Of a stretch of DNA of 64,000 nucleotides, positions 1-8,677 are shown in pieces. Position 1 is the stretch's first letter, and every line of letters begins with the position of its first letter. The translations under genes and the position numbers were made by a program. The DNA comes from Marinifilum sp. N1E240. GTDB lineage: Bacteria; Bacteroidota; Bacteroidia; Bacteroidales; Marinifilaceae. The notes beneath the pieces were generated by a model. The model ran no database searches. It worked only from the letters and a program-made list of their open reading frames with translations, and was not told the DNA's origin. The DNA is taken from contig NZ_WHKF01000005.1 of assembly GCF_009295825.1 (NCBI RefSeq), positions 124,001 through 188,000 of the forward strand, read 5' to 3'.

Positions 1-258
1 GCAAAAATGGAATATGACCGAATCAAAGACAGACAATCGGAAGGAATTGCGATTGCAAAAGCTAAAGGAGTATATAAACTTCATGCTGGAAAAGGAAAAA
101 TGACAAAAGAGCAATACGAAAAACAGCATGCCGATATTATTGAACTTTTAGGTGATGGGAAATCCATTCGGAATATTGCCAAGCTGGTAAAAAAATCCGC
201 TACCACAGTTCAACGAGTCAAAAAGCATATCGAAACACAAAAAGCGTATTCAAATTAG
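1..258 (+). CDS. Serine recombinase (resolvase family), C-terminal part
   Basis: This is the tail of a resolvase/invertase-type serine recombinase; the reading frame is open to the left edge, so the catalytic serine domain lies outside the window. The visible part begins near the end of the long E-helix, whose RQSEGIAIAKAKGVYK stretch is typical of the family, and ends in a helix-turn-helix (GKSIRNIAKLVKKSATTVQRVKKH) that binds the crossover site. The ATG at position 7 is internal to the domain and should not be taken as the start. Such enzymes resolve or integrate plasmids and transposons, so it marks the left side of a mobile region. Family assignment is secure; the element it serves is unknown. 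Confidence 0.8.
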   Translation, partial: AKMEYDRIKDRQSEGIAIAKAKGVYKLHAGKGKMTKEQYEKQHADIIELLGDGKSIRNIAKLVKKSATTVQRVKKHIETQKAYSN

Positions 259-417
259 GCTCACCACAATGAATACACAAAACAGGACAGTTTTCACCCT
301 ATTTGATGTGTATTCCTGTAAAACCTAAAGGGTATACGCTAAAAAGAATACAAACAGTGAAAAAACCGAACTGAATACATCCACAATAAAAATTTTGAAG
401 AAATGAAATACAGAACA

Positions 418-645
418 ATGAACCGAACAGAGCTTGCAATAGAATTAGATATTTCAAGATCAACTCTTATTCGAAGAATGAAAAAAATGGATCCTGCTTT
501 TTTGGAACACATCAAGAATCGATCATTGCTTTTCGAAAATGAAATAAAATACATTCATGACAATATCGAGTGGAGAGCTCCGTGGGAAATTGGATTAGAT
601 GAACAAACCAGAAATTCCCTATCAAAAGAAGAATCACCATCCTAA
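418..645 (+). CDS. Small helix-turn-helix protein
   Basis: A 75-residue protein whose first 30 residues form a likely helix-turn-helix (NRTELAIELDISRSTLIRRM), so it probably binds DNA. The remainder is charged and has no motif I recognise. An in-frame ATG at 403 would add five residues (MKYRT); I prefer 418 because the helix-turn-helix begins directly there, but no clear ribosome site decides it. It lies between the recombinase tail and the zinc-ribbon protein on the same strand and is probably part of the same mobile module, perhaps a regulator. Function is inferred only from the fold. Confidence 0.55.
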   Translation: MNRTELAIELDISRSTLIRRMKKMDPAFLEHIKNRSLLFENEIKYIHDNIEWRAPWEIGLDEQTRNSLSKEESPS

Positions 646-693
646 AAAATCAGAGCAATTAAATAAATCAACAATTTAAAAAACAATGAAAAA

Positions 694-1374
694 ATGAAAT
701 GTGAAGTATGTAATGAAACCATATCAGGAAAACGCTCAGATAGCCGTTATTGCTCTACAACTTGTAGAAATAAGGCATATCAATTGAGAAGCACTGATAA
801 AGATGAAAACGAACTGGAAGAAACCTATCCAAATGAAGAAATAGAAATTCCCGAACTGAAACCTATTCCTTTAAATGTTATGGAGGAACTAAGAAGAGTT
901 GAAAGAGAGCATTTCAATACAATTCTTGATTTAAAAACTGATTACGGTGATAAGATCAGAGCTTTGCAGGAAGTAAAATTGAAAAATGAATTTACCATTG
1001 ATAAGCTAAAAGACAAAATTAGTGACCTCAAGGATGATCACACAAGGGAACTTGCAAAAATAAGTACCAATACAACCAAAGATACAGTAACGGCAATCAC
1101 CCAAATGCCAGCCATTCAATCCGTATTGGGAACACTAGCAAACAACCTTATTCCGAGTGGTGGAAATTCTTTGGAAGGTGTTGCTGATCAATTCAATGTT
1201 CAGGAAAAACAAATAATTGATGCAATCAGGCGAATGGAATCTGATGCACAAGGTTATTTAATACAAATGCTCTATTTTCTTTTTGCAAAAAATCATGATG
1301 AGCAAATGGAAATATTCACCACTTTGCAATCATTCATGATGCCAACTGAGGAAAACGAGGATGTTGATATTTAA
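694..1374 (+). CDS. Zinc-ribbon and coiled-coil protein of unknown function
   Basis: A 226-residue protein. Residues 3-24 carry four cysteines (C3, C6, C20, C24) spaced as a small zinc ribbon, followed by an acidic stretch (about 35-55) and a long charged helix (about 60-125) likely to form a coiled coil. The C-terminal third is predicted helical with no known motif. The ribbon resembles those at the N-termini of DNA-associated proteins on Bacteroidota plasmids and integrated elements, but I do not recognise the family. It is the last plus-strand gene before a terminator hairpin and the tandem-repeat block. A role in replication or partition of the element is possible but unsupported. Confidence 0.6.
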   Translation: MKCEVCNETISGKRSDSRYCSTTCRNKAYQLRSTDKDENELEETYPNEEIEIPELKPIPLNVMEELRRVEREHFNTILDLKTDYGDKIRALQEVKLKNEFTIDKLKDKISDLKDDHTRELAKISTNTTKDTVTAITQMPAIQSVLGTLANNLIPSGGNSLEGVADQFNVQEKQIIDAIRRMESDAQGYLIQMLYFLFAKNHDEQMEIFTTLQSFMMPTEENEDVDI

Positions 1375-1461
1375 TTTATCCCAGATAAAAACCATCTAAC
1401 CACAATTCTTTAGTTGTGATCGAGCCAACTGATATTTTAGACTTCGGGCAATTAAGACCTG

Positions 1462-1490
1462 AGCCAATAAAATACCAATTGGCTTTTTTT
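1462..1490 (+). terminator. Rho-independent terminator
   Basis: The inverted repeat agccaat/attggct (1462-1468 and 1478-1484) is followed by seven T residues, reading along the plus strand. It ends the transcript carrying the zinc-ribbon gene. Confidence 0.7.
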
Positions 1491-1496
1491 ATCTAC

Positions 1497-1972
1497 TCAT
1501 CCGTCTTATAAACGTTTATTAAGTAGCTTATGGTAGGGTGTGATTATCTGCAAATCCCCTGTTTTAAGGGCATAAGAGGGGTTTTACCTATGGTAAACTA
1601 CTTAAATACCTTAATTAGCCGTTTATCCGTCTTATAAGTAGTTTAGTAAGTAGCTTATAGTAGGGTGAGATTATCTGCAATTTCCCAATTTTAAAGGCTT
1701 AAGAGTATTTTCACCTATGGAATACTACTTTAAATATCTTAATTAGCCGTTTATCCGTCTTAATAAGTAGTTTAATAAGTAGCTTAAGGTAGGATGTGAT
1801 TATCTGTAAATTCCCTATTTTAAAGGCTTAAGAATGTTTTTAGCTATGGAATACTACTTTAAATACCCTATTTATCCGTTTATCCGTCTTATAAACGTTT
1901 AGTAAGTAGTTTAATGTAGGATGTGATTATCCGTAAAATCCATGTTTTAAGAGCGTAAGAGTTTTTTACAAA
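1497..1972. repeat. Four imperfect ~128-bp tandem repeats
   Basis: The string ccgtctta recurs at 1501, 1627, 1755 and 1884, giving periods of 126, 128 and 129 bp. Each unit also shares aagtag(c/t)tta, a (t/c)aggrtg(t/a)gattat segment, a (t/c)ttaag-type segment and, in three of four, a ctatgg(a/t)a segment. The fourth unit is truncated near 1972. Units 1 and 4 contain ataaacgttta, part of a perfect palindrome in unit 1; units 2 and 3 replace it with ataagtagttta. The period is not a multiple of three and no long reading frame runs through, so the block is non-coding. It sits exactly between the mobile-element genes and the end of the peptide cluster. Confidence 0.85.
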
Positions 1973-2020
1973 AAAATCTATTTAGATCTGTAAAATTCTA
2001 TTTAAGGTTTTTATTATGCT

Positions 2021-2539
2021 TTATAATGATAAAGTAATAGAAGGAAGAAATTTTTCAAGTAAACGTTGTTCACCTACGGTAATTTTAGCATCTCCTTTTA
2101 AATTTTGATAAAATGGAATTATTTTATTTTGATTGCTCTTCATACCATTTACTAAAATCACGTTCACAATAAAACAATTTACATTATTTAATACTATTGG
2201 TGTAGGATTAATTTCAAATATTTCACCTTTTAATTGTCCAAATTCATTAGCAGAATAACCTTCAATTATGATATTTAATTTTTGCTTTTTTTCTATTTTA
2301 TTAATGAAATGATATGGTATATACACCTTAGCAAGTGATGAACCAAGAGAATCAGAATATAAATATGCTGTTCCTTTCACAGTATCAGGATATCTAAAAA
2401 AATAACTTCCAGTTAAAAGTATTATTACAACTACAAATAAGATTGTAATTCCATTACGAATTATGTGAGATGGGATTTGACCAATAATATTTCTTACTTT
2501 TTCACTTCGTAGTTCAATTTTATCTGTTTTTTCTGACAT
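2021..2539 (-). CDS. Short HlyD-like membrane-fusion protein lacking the hairpin domain
   Basis: A 172-residue protein related to the periplasmic adaptors that work with C39-peptidase ABC exporters. Residues 1-30 are the cytoplasmic tail, about 31-48 one membrane helix, then the short strand RYPDTVKGTAYLYS normally leading into the lipoyl and coiled-coil hairpin. Instead the sequence jumps directly to the C-terminal beta-barrel part (AKVYIPYHFINKIEKKQKLN, then GQLKGEI and QRLLEKF near the end). Family members are usually around 400 residues; here roughly 250 central residues are absent with the frame intact. Without the hairpin it could not dock a TolC-type channel in the usual way. It follows the ABC exporter by 57 bp and is last in the operon. 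It may be a minimal adaptor or an internally deleted relic. Confidence 0.7.
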   Translation of the reverse strand: MSEKTDKIELRSEKVRNIIGQIPSHIIRNGITILFVVVIILLTGSYFFRYPDTVKGTAYLYSDSLGSSLAKVYIPYHFINKIEKKQKLNIIIEGYSANEFGQLKGEIFEINPTPIVLNNVNCFIVNVILVNGMKSNQNKIIPFYQNLKGDAKITVGEQRLLEKFLPSITLSL

Positions 2540-2596
2540 GTTGTAAATGAGATTCGTAATGTTAAAATTATAATTTTAAAATCACTTTTTTATAAA

Positions 2597-4816
2597 TTAA
2601 TTCCCTAACTCGAGTTGGTTCTTGACTAATCCATAGTAGTATTCTCTATTTTGTATTAATTCTATGTGTGTTCCTTTTTCAACTATTTTACCTTTATTTA
2701 ATACAATTATTTGATCAGCATATTTAACCGTACTTAAGCGGTGTGCAACAATAACAACAGTTTTACCTTCTAAAAAAACATCTAAATTCTCATTAATTTG
2801 TTTTTCATTGTTTGCATCTAAAGCATTTGTAGCTTCATCTAAAAATATAAAATTTGGATTTTTATATACTGCTCTAGCAATCAATATCCTTTGGCGTTGT
2901 CCTTGACTTATACCTTGTCCTTCTTGACCAATTATTGTATTATACGATAATGGTAATTCTGATATAAATTCGTGGCAATTAGCTACTTTAGCTGCATGCA
3001 TTAATTTATCATCATCTATTTCGTCATCCGACACAGCAATATTTTTAGCTATGGACTCAGAAAAAATATATCCATCCTGCATTACGGCTCCACATTCATT
3101 TCGCCACCATCGTAAATCATAATCTGAAAGATTATTCTTATCTACCTTAATACTACCATTTTGTGGAATGTAATAGCCTAATAATAATTTGACTAAAGTA
3201 GTCTTACCACTTCCACTGGCTCCAACAATTGCAGTTATTTTTCCTTTTGGAATTTTTAAATTAATATTGTTAAGCACTTGGCGGGAGTGAGGACCATCAT
3301 ATTGAAAAGATAGATTCTCTATGTCAATACTTTTATCTCCGAATGGATATTTTTGATATTTTGTCACATTGTTCTCGTCTTCATTTTCTTTTTTGTGAAT
3401 TTCTGCTAAACGATCAAGACTAATTTTTACATCTTGCATGTTGTGAATAAATCCAACTATTTTCTCTAAAGGACTATTTAATTGACCAATTATATATTGA
3501 ATGGCAAGCATCATACCTAGCGTTAGTGAGCCGTTTATAACCGCTGTAGCTGCAATAATCGTAATTACAATATTTTTTAATTCATTAATAAATATCATAC
3601 CACCTTCTTGGTATTGTTGTAAAGTTAGGGATTCGGAATTTACCTGAAACAAATCTGCCTGGATATCTTCCCATTCCCATCTTTTTCGTTTTTCACAATT
3701 TTGAAGTTTAATTTCTTGCATCCCACTTATTAGTTGATAATTTTTACTTTGGTTAAGTGCTCGTTGCTCGAAAAGTTTATAGTCAATAGTTCGGCGTTTT
3801 TTCAGAAAGAAAATAATCCAAACTGCATATAAAGTGCTTCCAGTTAAGAATATTGAAAATATTTTTATACTATAAATCATAAGTACAATACCGAAGATTA
3901 TAAAATTGAATAAAGAGAAGATTACACCTAATGATTGGGCTGTAAGGAAACGTTCTACCCTCTTATGGTCTTCTATTCTTTGCAGAATATCACCTACGAG
4001 TTTTGTATCAAAAAAATTCATTGGTAGTTTCATCAATTTGATGAAAAAGTCTGAAATTAAAGATACATTTATCCGCGTACTGATATGTAAAAGTATCCAT
4101 CTTCTGATAAAATCTACAGACATTCGGCTAATAAAGAGGATTACTTGAGCTAGAAGAATTAAATAAATGAAATTAATATTATGATCTGAAATACCAACAT
4201 CAACGATTGCCTGTGTTAAAAAAGGAAAAATCAATTGTAGAATACTTCCTAAAAGTAAACCAAGCATTATTTGGGTGAAAAATTTCTTATATCTTCCAAA
4301 ATATGAGAATAAGAAAGAGAAGCTACTCTTATCTGATTTTTCTCCTTCTTTATCGAAAAATTTTGTTGTTGGTTCAATTAATATAGCAACACCTTTATCT
4401 TCTCCCTGAGTTTTTGTACTAACCCAGTTTTCTATAAATTCTTCCTTACTGTATTTTACGATTCCCCTTCCTGGATCCGCTACAATAAATTGTATTTTAG
4501 GACTTTTAAATAAGGTTTTTCTTTTATTAATAGAGTAAACTACCACAAAATGATTTTGTTGCCAATGCACTACACAAGGAAGGGGTGCTTGTTTGACCAA
4601 TTTTTCAAATGTAAAGCGACCACAAAGTGTTCTAAATCCTATATTTTCCGCACATTCACTTATACCAGAAACTGATACACCTTCACGAGTTATATAACTT
4701 CGTTTACGCAAATAGTCTAATGAGTAATGGCGTCCGTAATGTTTAGCAATCATGCGAATACATGTTGGTCCGCAATCCATAGCATCATGTTGTATATATA
4801 CCGAATATTTTCTCAA
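2597..4816 (-). CDS. Bacteriocin-type ABC exporter with N-terminal C39 peptidase
   Basis: A 739-residue inner-membrane exporter that cuts double-glycine leaders and pumps the released peptide out of the cytoplasm. The C39 peptidase (about 1-145) has Gln9, catalytic Cys15 in DCGPTC, His89 in QNHFVVVY and Asp114 in ADPGRG. The membrane domain spans about 170-450. The ATPase has a Walker A (GASGSGKTT, near 530), a Walker B/D-loop FLDEATNALD and an H-loop AHRLS. The signature motif reads ISQGQRQR in place of the usual LSGGQ. It starts 6 bp after the beta-barrel gene. Its substrates are almost certainly the three double-glycine peptides at the head of the cluster. Confidence 0.93.
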   Translation of the reverse strand: MRKYSVYIQHDAMDCGPTCIRMIAKHYGRHYSLDYLRKRSYITREGVSVSGISECAENIGFRTLCGRFTFEKLVKQAPLPCVVHWQQNHFVVVYSINKRKTLFKSPKIQFIVADPGRGIVKYSKEEFIENWVSTKTQGEDKGVAILIEPTTKFFDKEGEKSDKSSFSFLFSYFGRYKKFFTQIMLGLLLGSILQLIFPFLTQAIVDVGISDHNINFIYLILLAQVILFISRMSVDFIRRWILLHISTRINVSLISDFFIKLMKLPMNFFDTKLVGDILQRIEDHKRVERFLTAQSLGVIFSLFNFIIFGIVLMIYSIKIFSIFLTGSTLYAVWIIFFLKKRRTIDYKLFEQRALNQSKNYQLISGMQEIKLQNCEKRKRWEWEDIQADLFQVNSESLTLQQYQEGGMIFINELKNIVITIIAATAVINGSLTLGMMLAIQYIIGQLNSPLEKIVGFIHNMQDVKISLDRLAEIHKKENEDENNVTKYQKYPFGDKSIDIENLSFQYDGPHSRQVLNNINLKIPKGKITAIVGASGSGKTTLVKLLLGYYIPQNGSIKVDKNNLSDYDLRWWRNECGAVMQDGYIFSESIAKNIAVSDDEIDDDKLMHAAKVANCHEFISELPLSYNTIIGQEGQGISQGQRQRILIARAVYKNPNFIFLDEATNALDANNEKQINENLDVFLEGKTVVIVAHRLSTVKYADQIIVLNKGKIVEKGTHIELIQNREYYYGLVKNQLELGN

Positions 4817-4822
4817 AATGAA

Positions 4823-7045
4823 TTATCTATTTAAATCGTTATCATCTAAAGATTTAATACTTTTAACTTTAGCTTTTCCAAAACTCCATTTAAGTGAAAC
4901 ATATCCTATGCTTTGGACATTTAAATACTTTCTACTTGTTGCAATATTATTATAATTCAAGACCTGATCTTTTGCGTTAGACTTGAAAATATCTCTAACC
5001 CCAATTTTAGCTAGTAATTTCTTTTTTAAAAATCGTTTTGATAAAGAAGCACTAAACGAAACCCTATCATCATATTCAACATAACCATTATGTCTGTTAT
5101 TTAAATAGAGTGTACTTAATGTGACTGTATAAGTTTTGATAAAACGAAAAGCGGTTGTGTTTTTTAATTTAAAGGACCAATAGTTGTAATTAGAATCATC
5201 TCTTTTTATATTTTCTGAGTAATTAATGGAAGCTGTTGTATAGCTTGAAAACCACTTATTATCTAAGGAATAGCTACTAGATAAATAATACTCATTCATT
5301 CTTTTGAGGTTGATTCTTTGTTCAATTATTACTGGTTCTAAATTGATTAGATCAACAAAGAAATTTGATTCAATAAAATCTCTATTTATTTTCGCACCAA
5401 TATTAGTTTTAAATCTTTTACTCAAATAAGAAATTTCAAATAGGTCACTTGTAAACGCTTCTAATGATGGATTTCCTTTTTCATACGTCCAAAAGTCAAC
5501 CTGAATTAGATTATTTTGAATTTCGGATAGTTTAGGGTTACGCATTTTTCTTTTATAGGAGAATGATAGATTTTTCCTTTTAGCTATTGAATACATAACA
5601 CGAAAACTAGGCAGTAAAAAATCATATTGTTTTTTGTCCTTTGCATTTTTTACAATCAAGTGTTCGAATCTAATTCCACCATTGACGGATATTTTTTTAC
5701 CAATTTTTTTTGATAATGAAGCGTAAGTTGATATTTTCTCTTCGTCATAGGAAGAATTTTCGTCAGAATAAGTGTCTTCACTACTTAATTTCAGATATTT
5801 ACCTCCATATCTTAATTTGGTTTCTGAATTACTAAATTTTAGAAAACCATCAAATTTTGTAAGAATAAGGTTGCTTTCATAAGAGTTAGAGAATGATTGT
5901 GACGCATTATCATCACTTTTAGAGTAATTTTTGTATTTTGAATAGTTTAAAGTAAAATCATAATAAGAATTCGAATTTGGAGTAAAGGAGTACAATGCTC
6001 CAAATTTATATTGATCATACTCTCTATCTGATTGTAAGTCTTGAATGTTTGTGTATTGTTTGATTCCATTCTTAATTTCTAGTACAGATATTTTACTACT
6101 TAATAGATGTTTCTTGTTTTCATATGCCAGTCTTGTGTGCCCATATTTCATTCTCATTTTCTCATACAATTTTGAATGAGTTGTATTAGTAAAAGAATCA
6201 TCTCCGTATTGATAAAAAGTATGATCATCTATATGATTTACTTTCTTATTATTATGATTTGTACCATAAATTTCATAGCGGAAATTTTTAAATTTGCTTT
6301 TCAAACTTAGAGATTCATGTCCCGACAATTTTCTATCGTATTCTCTGTAAAATTGTATCCAGCCTTTTGTATAATCTGATATTTTATTTTTTCTTGTGAT
6401 TATCAAGACGGCATCAACGTCATTATCAAACTCAGATCCGGGAGATTCGATTAATTCAATGTTCTTAATTTCATTGGGTTCTAGACTAGCTAATTCTTGG
6501 TGGTTGTTAATCTTTTCTTTATCTATATATATAACAAGATTGTCTTTATTAAATGCGGCAATTGAGTTTTCAGTTGCGACAATTCCAGGCATCATCTTCA
6601 ATAAATCAATGGCATCATTATGATGTTCTTCAAATTTTTTATTAATACTCATTTTAAAACCACGATCGGTGGGTTGAAACCTTGGCGAAAATGCATTTAT
6701 ACTAACCTCATTTAAGATGATTTCTTGTAAATATATTGGTTCAAGTTTTATTGTATCATTAGAAACATTACAATTAATTGTTTTTCTAAACTCTCGATAC
6801 CCAACGTAAGATGCTGTTAGAAGAACTTTAGAATTTGAAATGTTATCGAATCCAAAATTACCAAACTTGAAAGCTCCTCCAGCAATAAAGGATGAATCAA
6901 TATTATTTTTTAAAACAACATGAACTAAATCTAGTGATTCATTTTGCTCGTTTAAAACATTCCCAATAATAACTTTTTGAGAATATAACATTGTATTGAA
7001 AAGTATTGATAGAATAAAAAACGCGAAAGTCAAAAAATATTTCAT
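4823..7045 (-). CDS. TonB-dependent-receptor-like outer-membrane beta-barrel protein
   Basis: About 740 residues. I place the start at 7045 because MKYFLTFAFFILSILFNTML is a signal peptide and this leaves a 4-bp gap from the maturase; the upstream ATG at 7087 adds 14 charged residues and overlaps that gene. After the signal come a carboxypeptidase-regulatory-like beta domain (about 22-105), a plug-like domain (about 125-215, with LLKMMPGIVATENSIAAF and VIYIDKEKI), and a barrel of the OMP_b-brl_3 type ending in VSLKWSFGK. No obvious TonB box was seen. Its place inside the peptide operon, between maturase and exporter, suggests it moves the mature peptide across the outer membrane, or takes it up, or gives self-protection. 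The direction of transport is inference. Confidence 0.82.
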   Translation of the reverse strand: MKYFLTFAFFILSILFNTMLYSQKVIIGNVLNEQNESLDLVHVVLKNNIDSSFIAGGAFKFGNFGFDNISNSKVLLTASYVGYREFRKTINCNVSNDTIKLEPIYLQEIILNEVSINAFSPRFQPTDRGFKMSINKKFEEHHNDAIDLLKMMPGIVATENSIAAFNKDNLVIYIDKEKINNHQELASLEPNEIKNIELIESPGSEFDNDVDAVLIITRKNKISDYTKGWIQFYREYDRKLSGHESLSLKSKFKNFRYEIYGTNHNNKKVNHIDDHTFYQYGDDSFTNTTHSKLYEKMRMKYGHTRLAYENKKHLLSSKISVLEIKNGIKQYTNIQDLQSDREYDQYKFGALYSFTPNSNSYYDFTLNYSKYKNYSKSDDNASQSFSNSYESNLILTKFDGFLKFSNSETKLRYGGKYLKLSSEDTYSDENSSYDEEKISTYASLSKKIGKKISVNGGIRFEHLIVKNAKDKKQYDFLLPSFRVMYSIAKRKNLSFSYKRKMRNPKLSEIQNNLIQVDFWTYEKGNPSLEAFTSDLFEISYLSKRFKTNIGAKINRDFIESNFFVDLINLEPVIIEQRINLKRMNEYYLSSSYSLDNKWFSSYTTASINYSENIKRDDSNYNYWSFKLKNTTAFRFIKTYTVTLSTLYLNNRHNGYVEYDDRVSFSASLSKRFLKKKLLAKIGVRDIFKSNAKDQVLNYNNIATSRKYLNVQSIGYVSLKWSFGKAKVKSIKSLDDNDLNR

Positions 7046-7049
7046 AAAT

Positions 7050-8378
7050 TTATTTTTGTGTTTTAGCTCTAGGTATGTGTAATTCAAGTAATTGGGAAAG
7101 GAATTTCTTTCGGATATTACAAAGTTTATTTTCTTTTTGTATTGAATTATCTTCAGCTAAATGCATCCGTTCACTACTGCATCCACCAGTGCAAATTGGA
7201 AAAATATTACATTCTAAACATTCAGGGTCTTCATATTTATTGTGCCTTATAAGATAGTTTAATACAACTCCATCATTTGTTCCTTTTTCTGAGGAAATAT
7301 TACCAATAATTCTATCTTCAATACCAAAATCTGCCATACACTTATATAATTCTCCTTTTGGTCCAACAATATAGGTGTACAGGTTATTTGCCATACATGC
7401 ACCATTTTTTAATGAAGGATAATAGTTATAAGACACATTATTCTGAGCTAATGAACTTATAAATTCATATTCTTTATCTTTTGTATCTAGGCAATCACAA
7501 ACACAATTACCGGTATAATCTTTTATAAAGGCAGGATATATTTTAACTTTCTTATTCCATCTTCCAGAATATTTTTTATGAAATTCAATATATTCCATAG
7601 CGTTATCCTTATCAACATTAAAGCGAATGTTAATTTTAATCTGAGGGCAGATTTGATTCAATAAATCTACATTCGACAAAATCTTATTGAATGTTTCATA
7701 TCCCTTTTTATGTACTCTTTTATTATTATGAGTCAACTCCATTCCATCAAAGGTTATCTGAATGGAATTAAAATTGTATTTATTAAAAAAATGGCAAATT
7801 TCTTTGTTTATTAGATATCCATTAGTAATAATTGAGTTGTGTATTATCTCAATATCGTTTGACTTAATGCCATCTAGTAAGTCCTTGATAGTATTAATTG
7901 ATAATAAAGGTTCACCACCAAACCATTTGATAGCTACTTGTTTTTTTTCAAAGCTATTTATAAATTTTAGCAATTGGCTTTGTATTGAAGAAGACATGGT
8001 ATTGGCATTCGGAATATCTTCAAAACAGTATGTGCATTCAAAATTACATGCAGATGTAGGACATATTACCAATTTTGGATAGGATACCTCTAGATTTGAT
8101 TTATAGTATAAAAGTTTTTGTTTTGCTATATATTGCAATTCAATTTCTTTTGTGGTTATTGCTCTAGCTTTCTTCAAAGTTTTAATGGTGGTATCATCTA
8201 ATAAGGATAATTCTAATTTTCCTAATTTTATTTCGCTTAATTGTATATATAACTCATAATTTATTTTTAAAAAGCTATTTGTCATAGCATTATATAGATA
8301 ATATTCATCTATTTTCGTTTTAAATAAAAAGTTATACTTAGACCAAATTTCCATATGATATTTTTTATGAACTACCAT
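7050..8378 (-). CDS. Radical SAM/SPASM peptide maturase
   Basis: A 442-residue enzyme expected to install radical-based cross-links in the neighbouring cysteine-rich precursors. The radical SAM cluster is Cys111, Cys115 and Cys118 (CNFECTYC), with a WFGGEPL strand near 152. The SPASM domain has all seven expected cysteines: C328, C347, C387, C390, C396, C400 and C420, which in this family bind two auxiliary 4Fe-4S clusters. An additional CVCDC run (C292, C294, C296) lies between the core and SPASM domains. Residues 1-90 may serve as a leader-recognition region, but I see no clear RRE signature. A later ATG (8354) is possible. Thioether formation, as in sactipeptide and ranthipeptide systems, is the likeliest chemistry given the cysteine cores, but the acceptor residue cannot be read from sequence. 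Confidence 0.9.
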   Translation of the reverse strand: MVVHKKYHMEIWSKYNFLFKTKIDEYYLYNAMTNSFLKINYELYIQLSEIKLGKLELSLLDDTTIKTLKKARAITTKEIELQYIAKQKLLYYKSNLEVSYPKLVICPTSACNFECTYCFEDIPNANTMSSSIQSQLLKFINSFEKKQVAIKWFGGEPLLSINTIKDLLDGIKSNDIEIIHNSIITNGYLINKEICHFFNKYNFNSIQITFDGMELTHNNKRVHKKGYETFNKILSNVDLLNQICPQIKINIRFNVDKDNAMEYIEFHKKYSGRWNKKVKIYPAFIKDYTGNCVCDCLDTKDKEYEFISSLAQNNVSYNYYPSLKNGACMANNLYTYIVGPKGELYKCMADFGIEDRIIGNISSEKGTNDGVVLNYLIRHNKYEDPECLECNIFPICTGGCSSERMHLAEDNSIQKENKLCNIRKKFLSQLLELHIPRAKTQK

Positions 8379-8499
8379 TTGACACTTATATCAATTGATA
8401 GATTAGTTACCAATTATTTTCTGATAATTTTCCGCAAATAAATTTATCGTAATTAATTGTTTACATGGATGAATTACCTTAGTTTATTAAGTAATCTTA

Positions 8500-8562
8500 T
8501 CCTCATTTAATGTTGATTGTTGTATCTAATTATAGTATATCCTGTAGTCTTAATATTTTCAA
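8500..8562 (-). pseudogene. Relic of a fourth precursor-peptide leader
   Basis: Read on the minus strand from 8529, the codons give L-D-T-T-I-N-I-K-stop-G, against L-N-E-T-I-N-I-K-G-G in the first intact precursor. Sixteen bases (AACAATCAACATTAAA) are identical between them. A stop codon also precedes the leucine, and no cysteine-rich core follows. It looks like a decayed precursor copy lying between the intact precursors and the maturase. Confidence 0.55.
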
Positions 8563-8623
8563 ATCTAAGCTAGAGAGTGAAATATATACATGTATATAAT
8601 AAAATTGATATTATGGTAATTTT

Positions 8624-8661
8624 AAAAACTATCATTTGAAAGTAACATCAAATGATAGTTT
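8624..8661 (-). terminator. Terminator or attenuator after the precursor genes
   Basis: A perfect 14-bp inverted repeat (8626-8639 and 8648-8661, 8-base loop) lies 17 bp past the stop of the first precursor. On the minus strand it is followed by a short T-run. It may let the abundant precursor transcript end here, with readthrough supplying the maturase and exporter. Confidence 0.7.
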
Positions 8662-8677
8662 ATTTTTAATGTTATTA

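Noticed and set aside
1497-1972. Possible CRISPR array
   Set aside because: The whole ~128-bp unit is repeated, including what would be spacers, and no cas gene is nearby.
5660-5690. gttcgaatct string resembling a tRNA T-loop
   Set aside because: It is inside the beta-barrel gene and no acceptor, D or anticodon stems can be built around it.
7046-7087. Upstream start for the outer-membrane barrel gene
   Set aside because: It would put 14 charged residues before the signal peptide and overlap the maturase gene.
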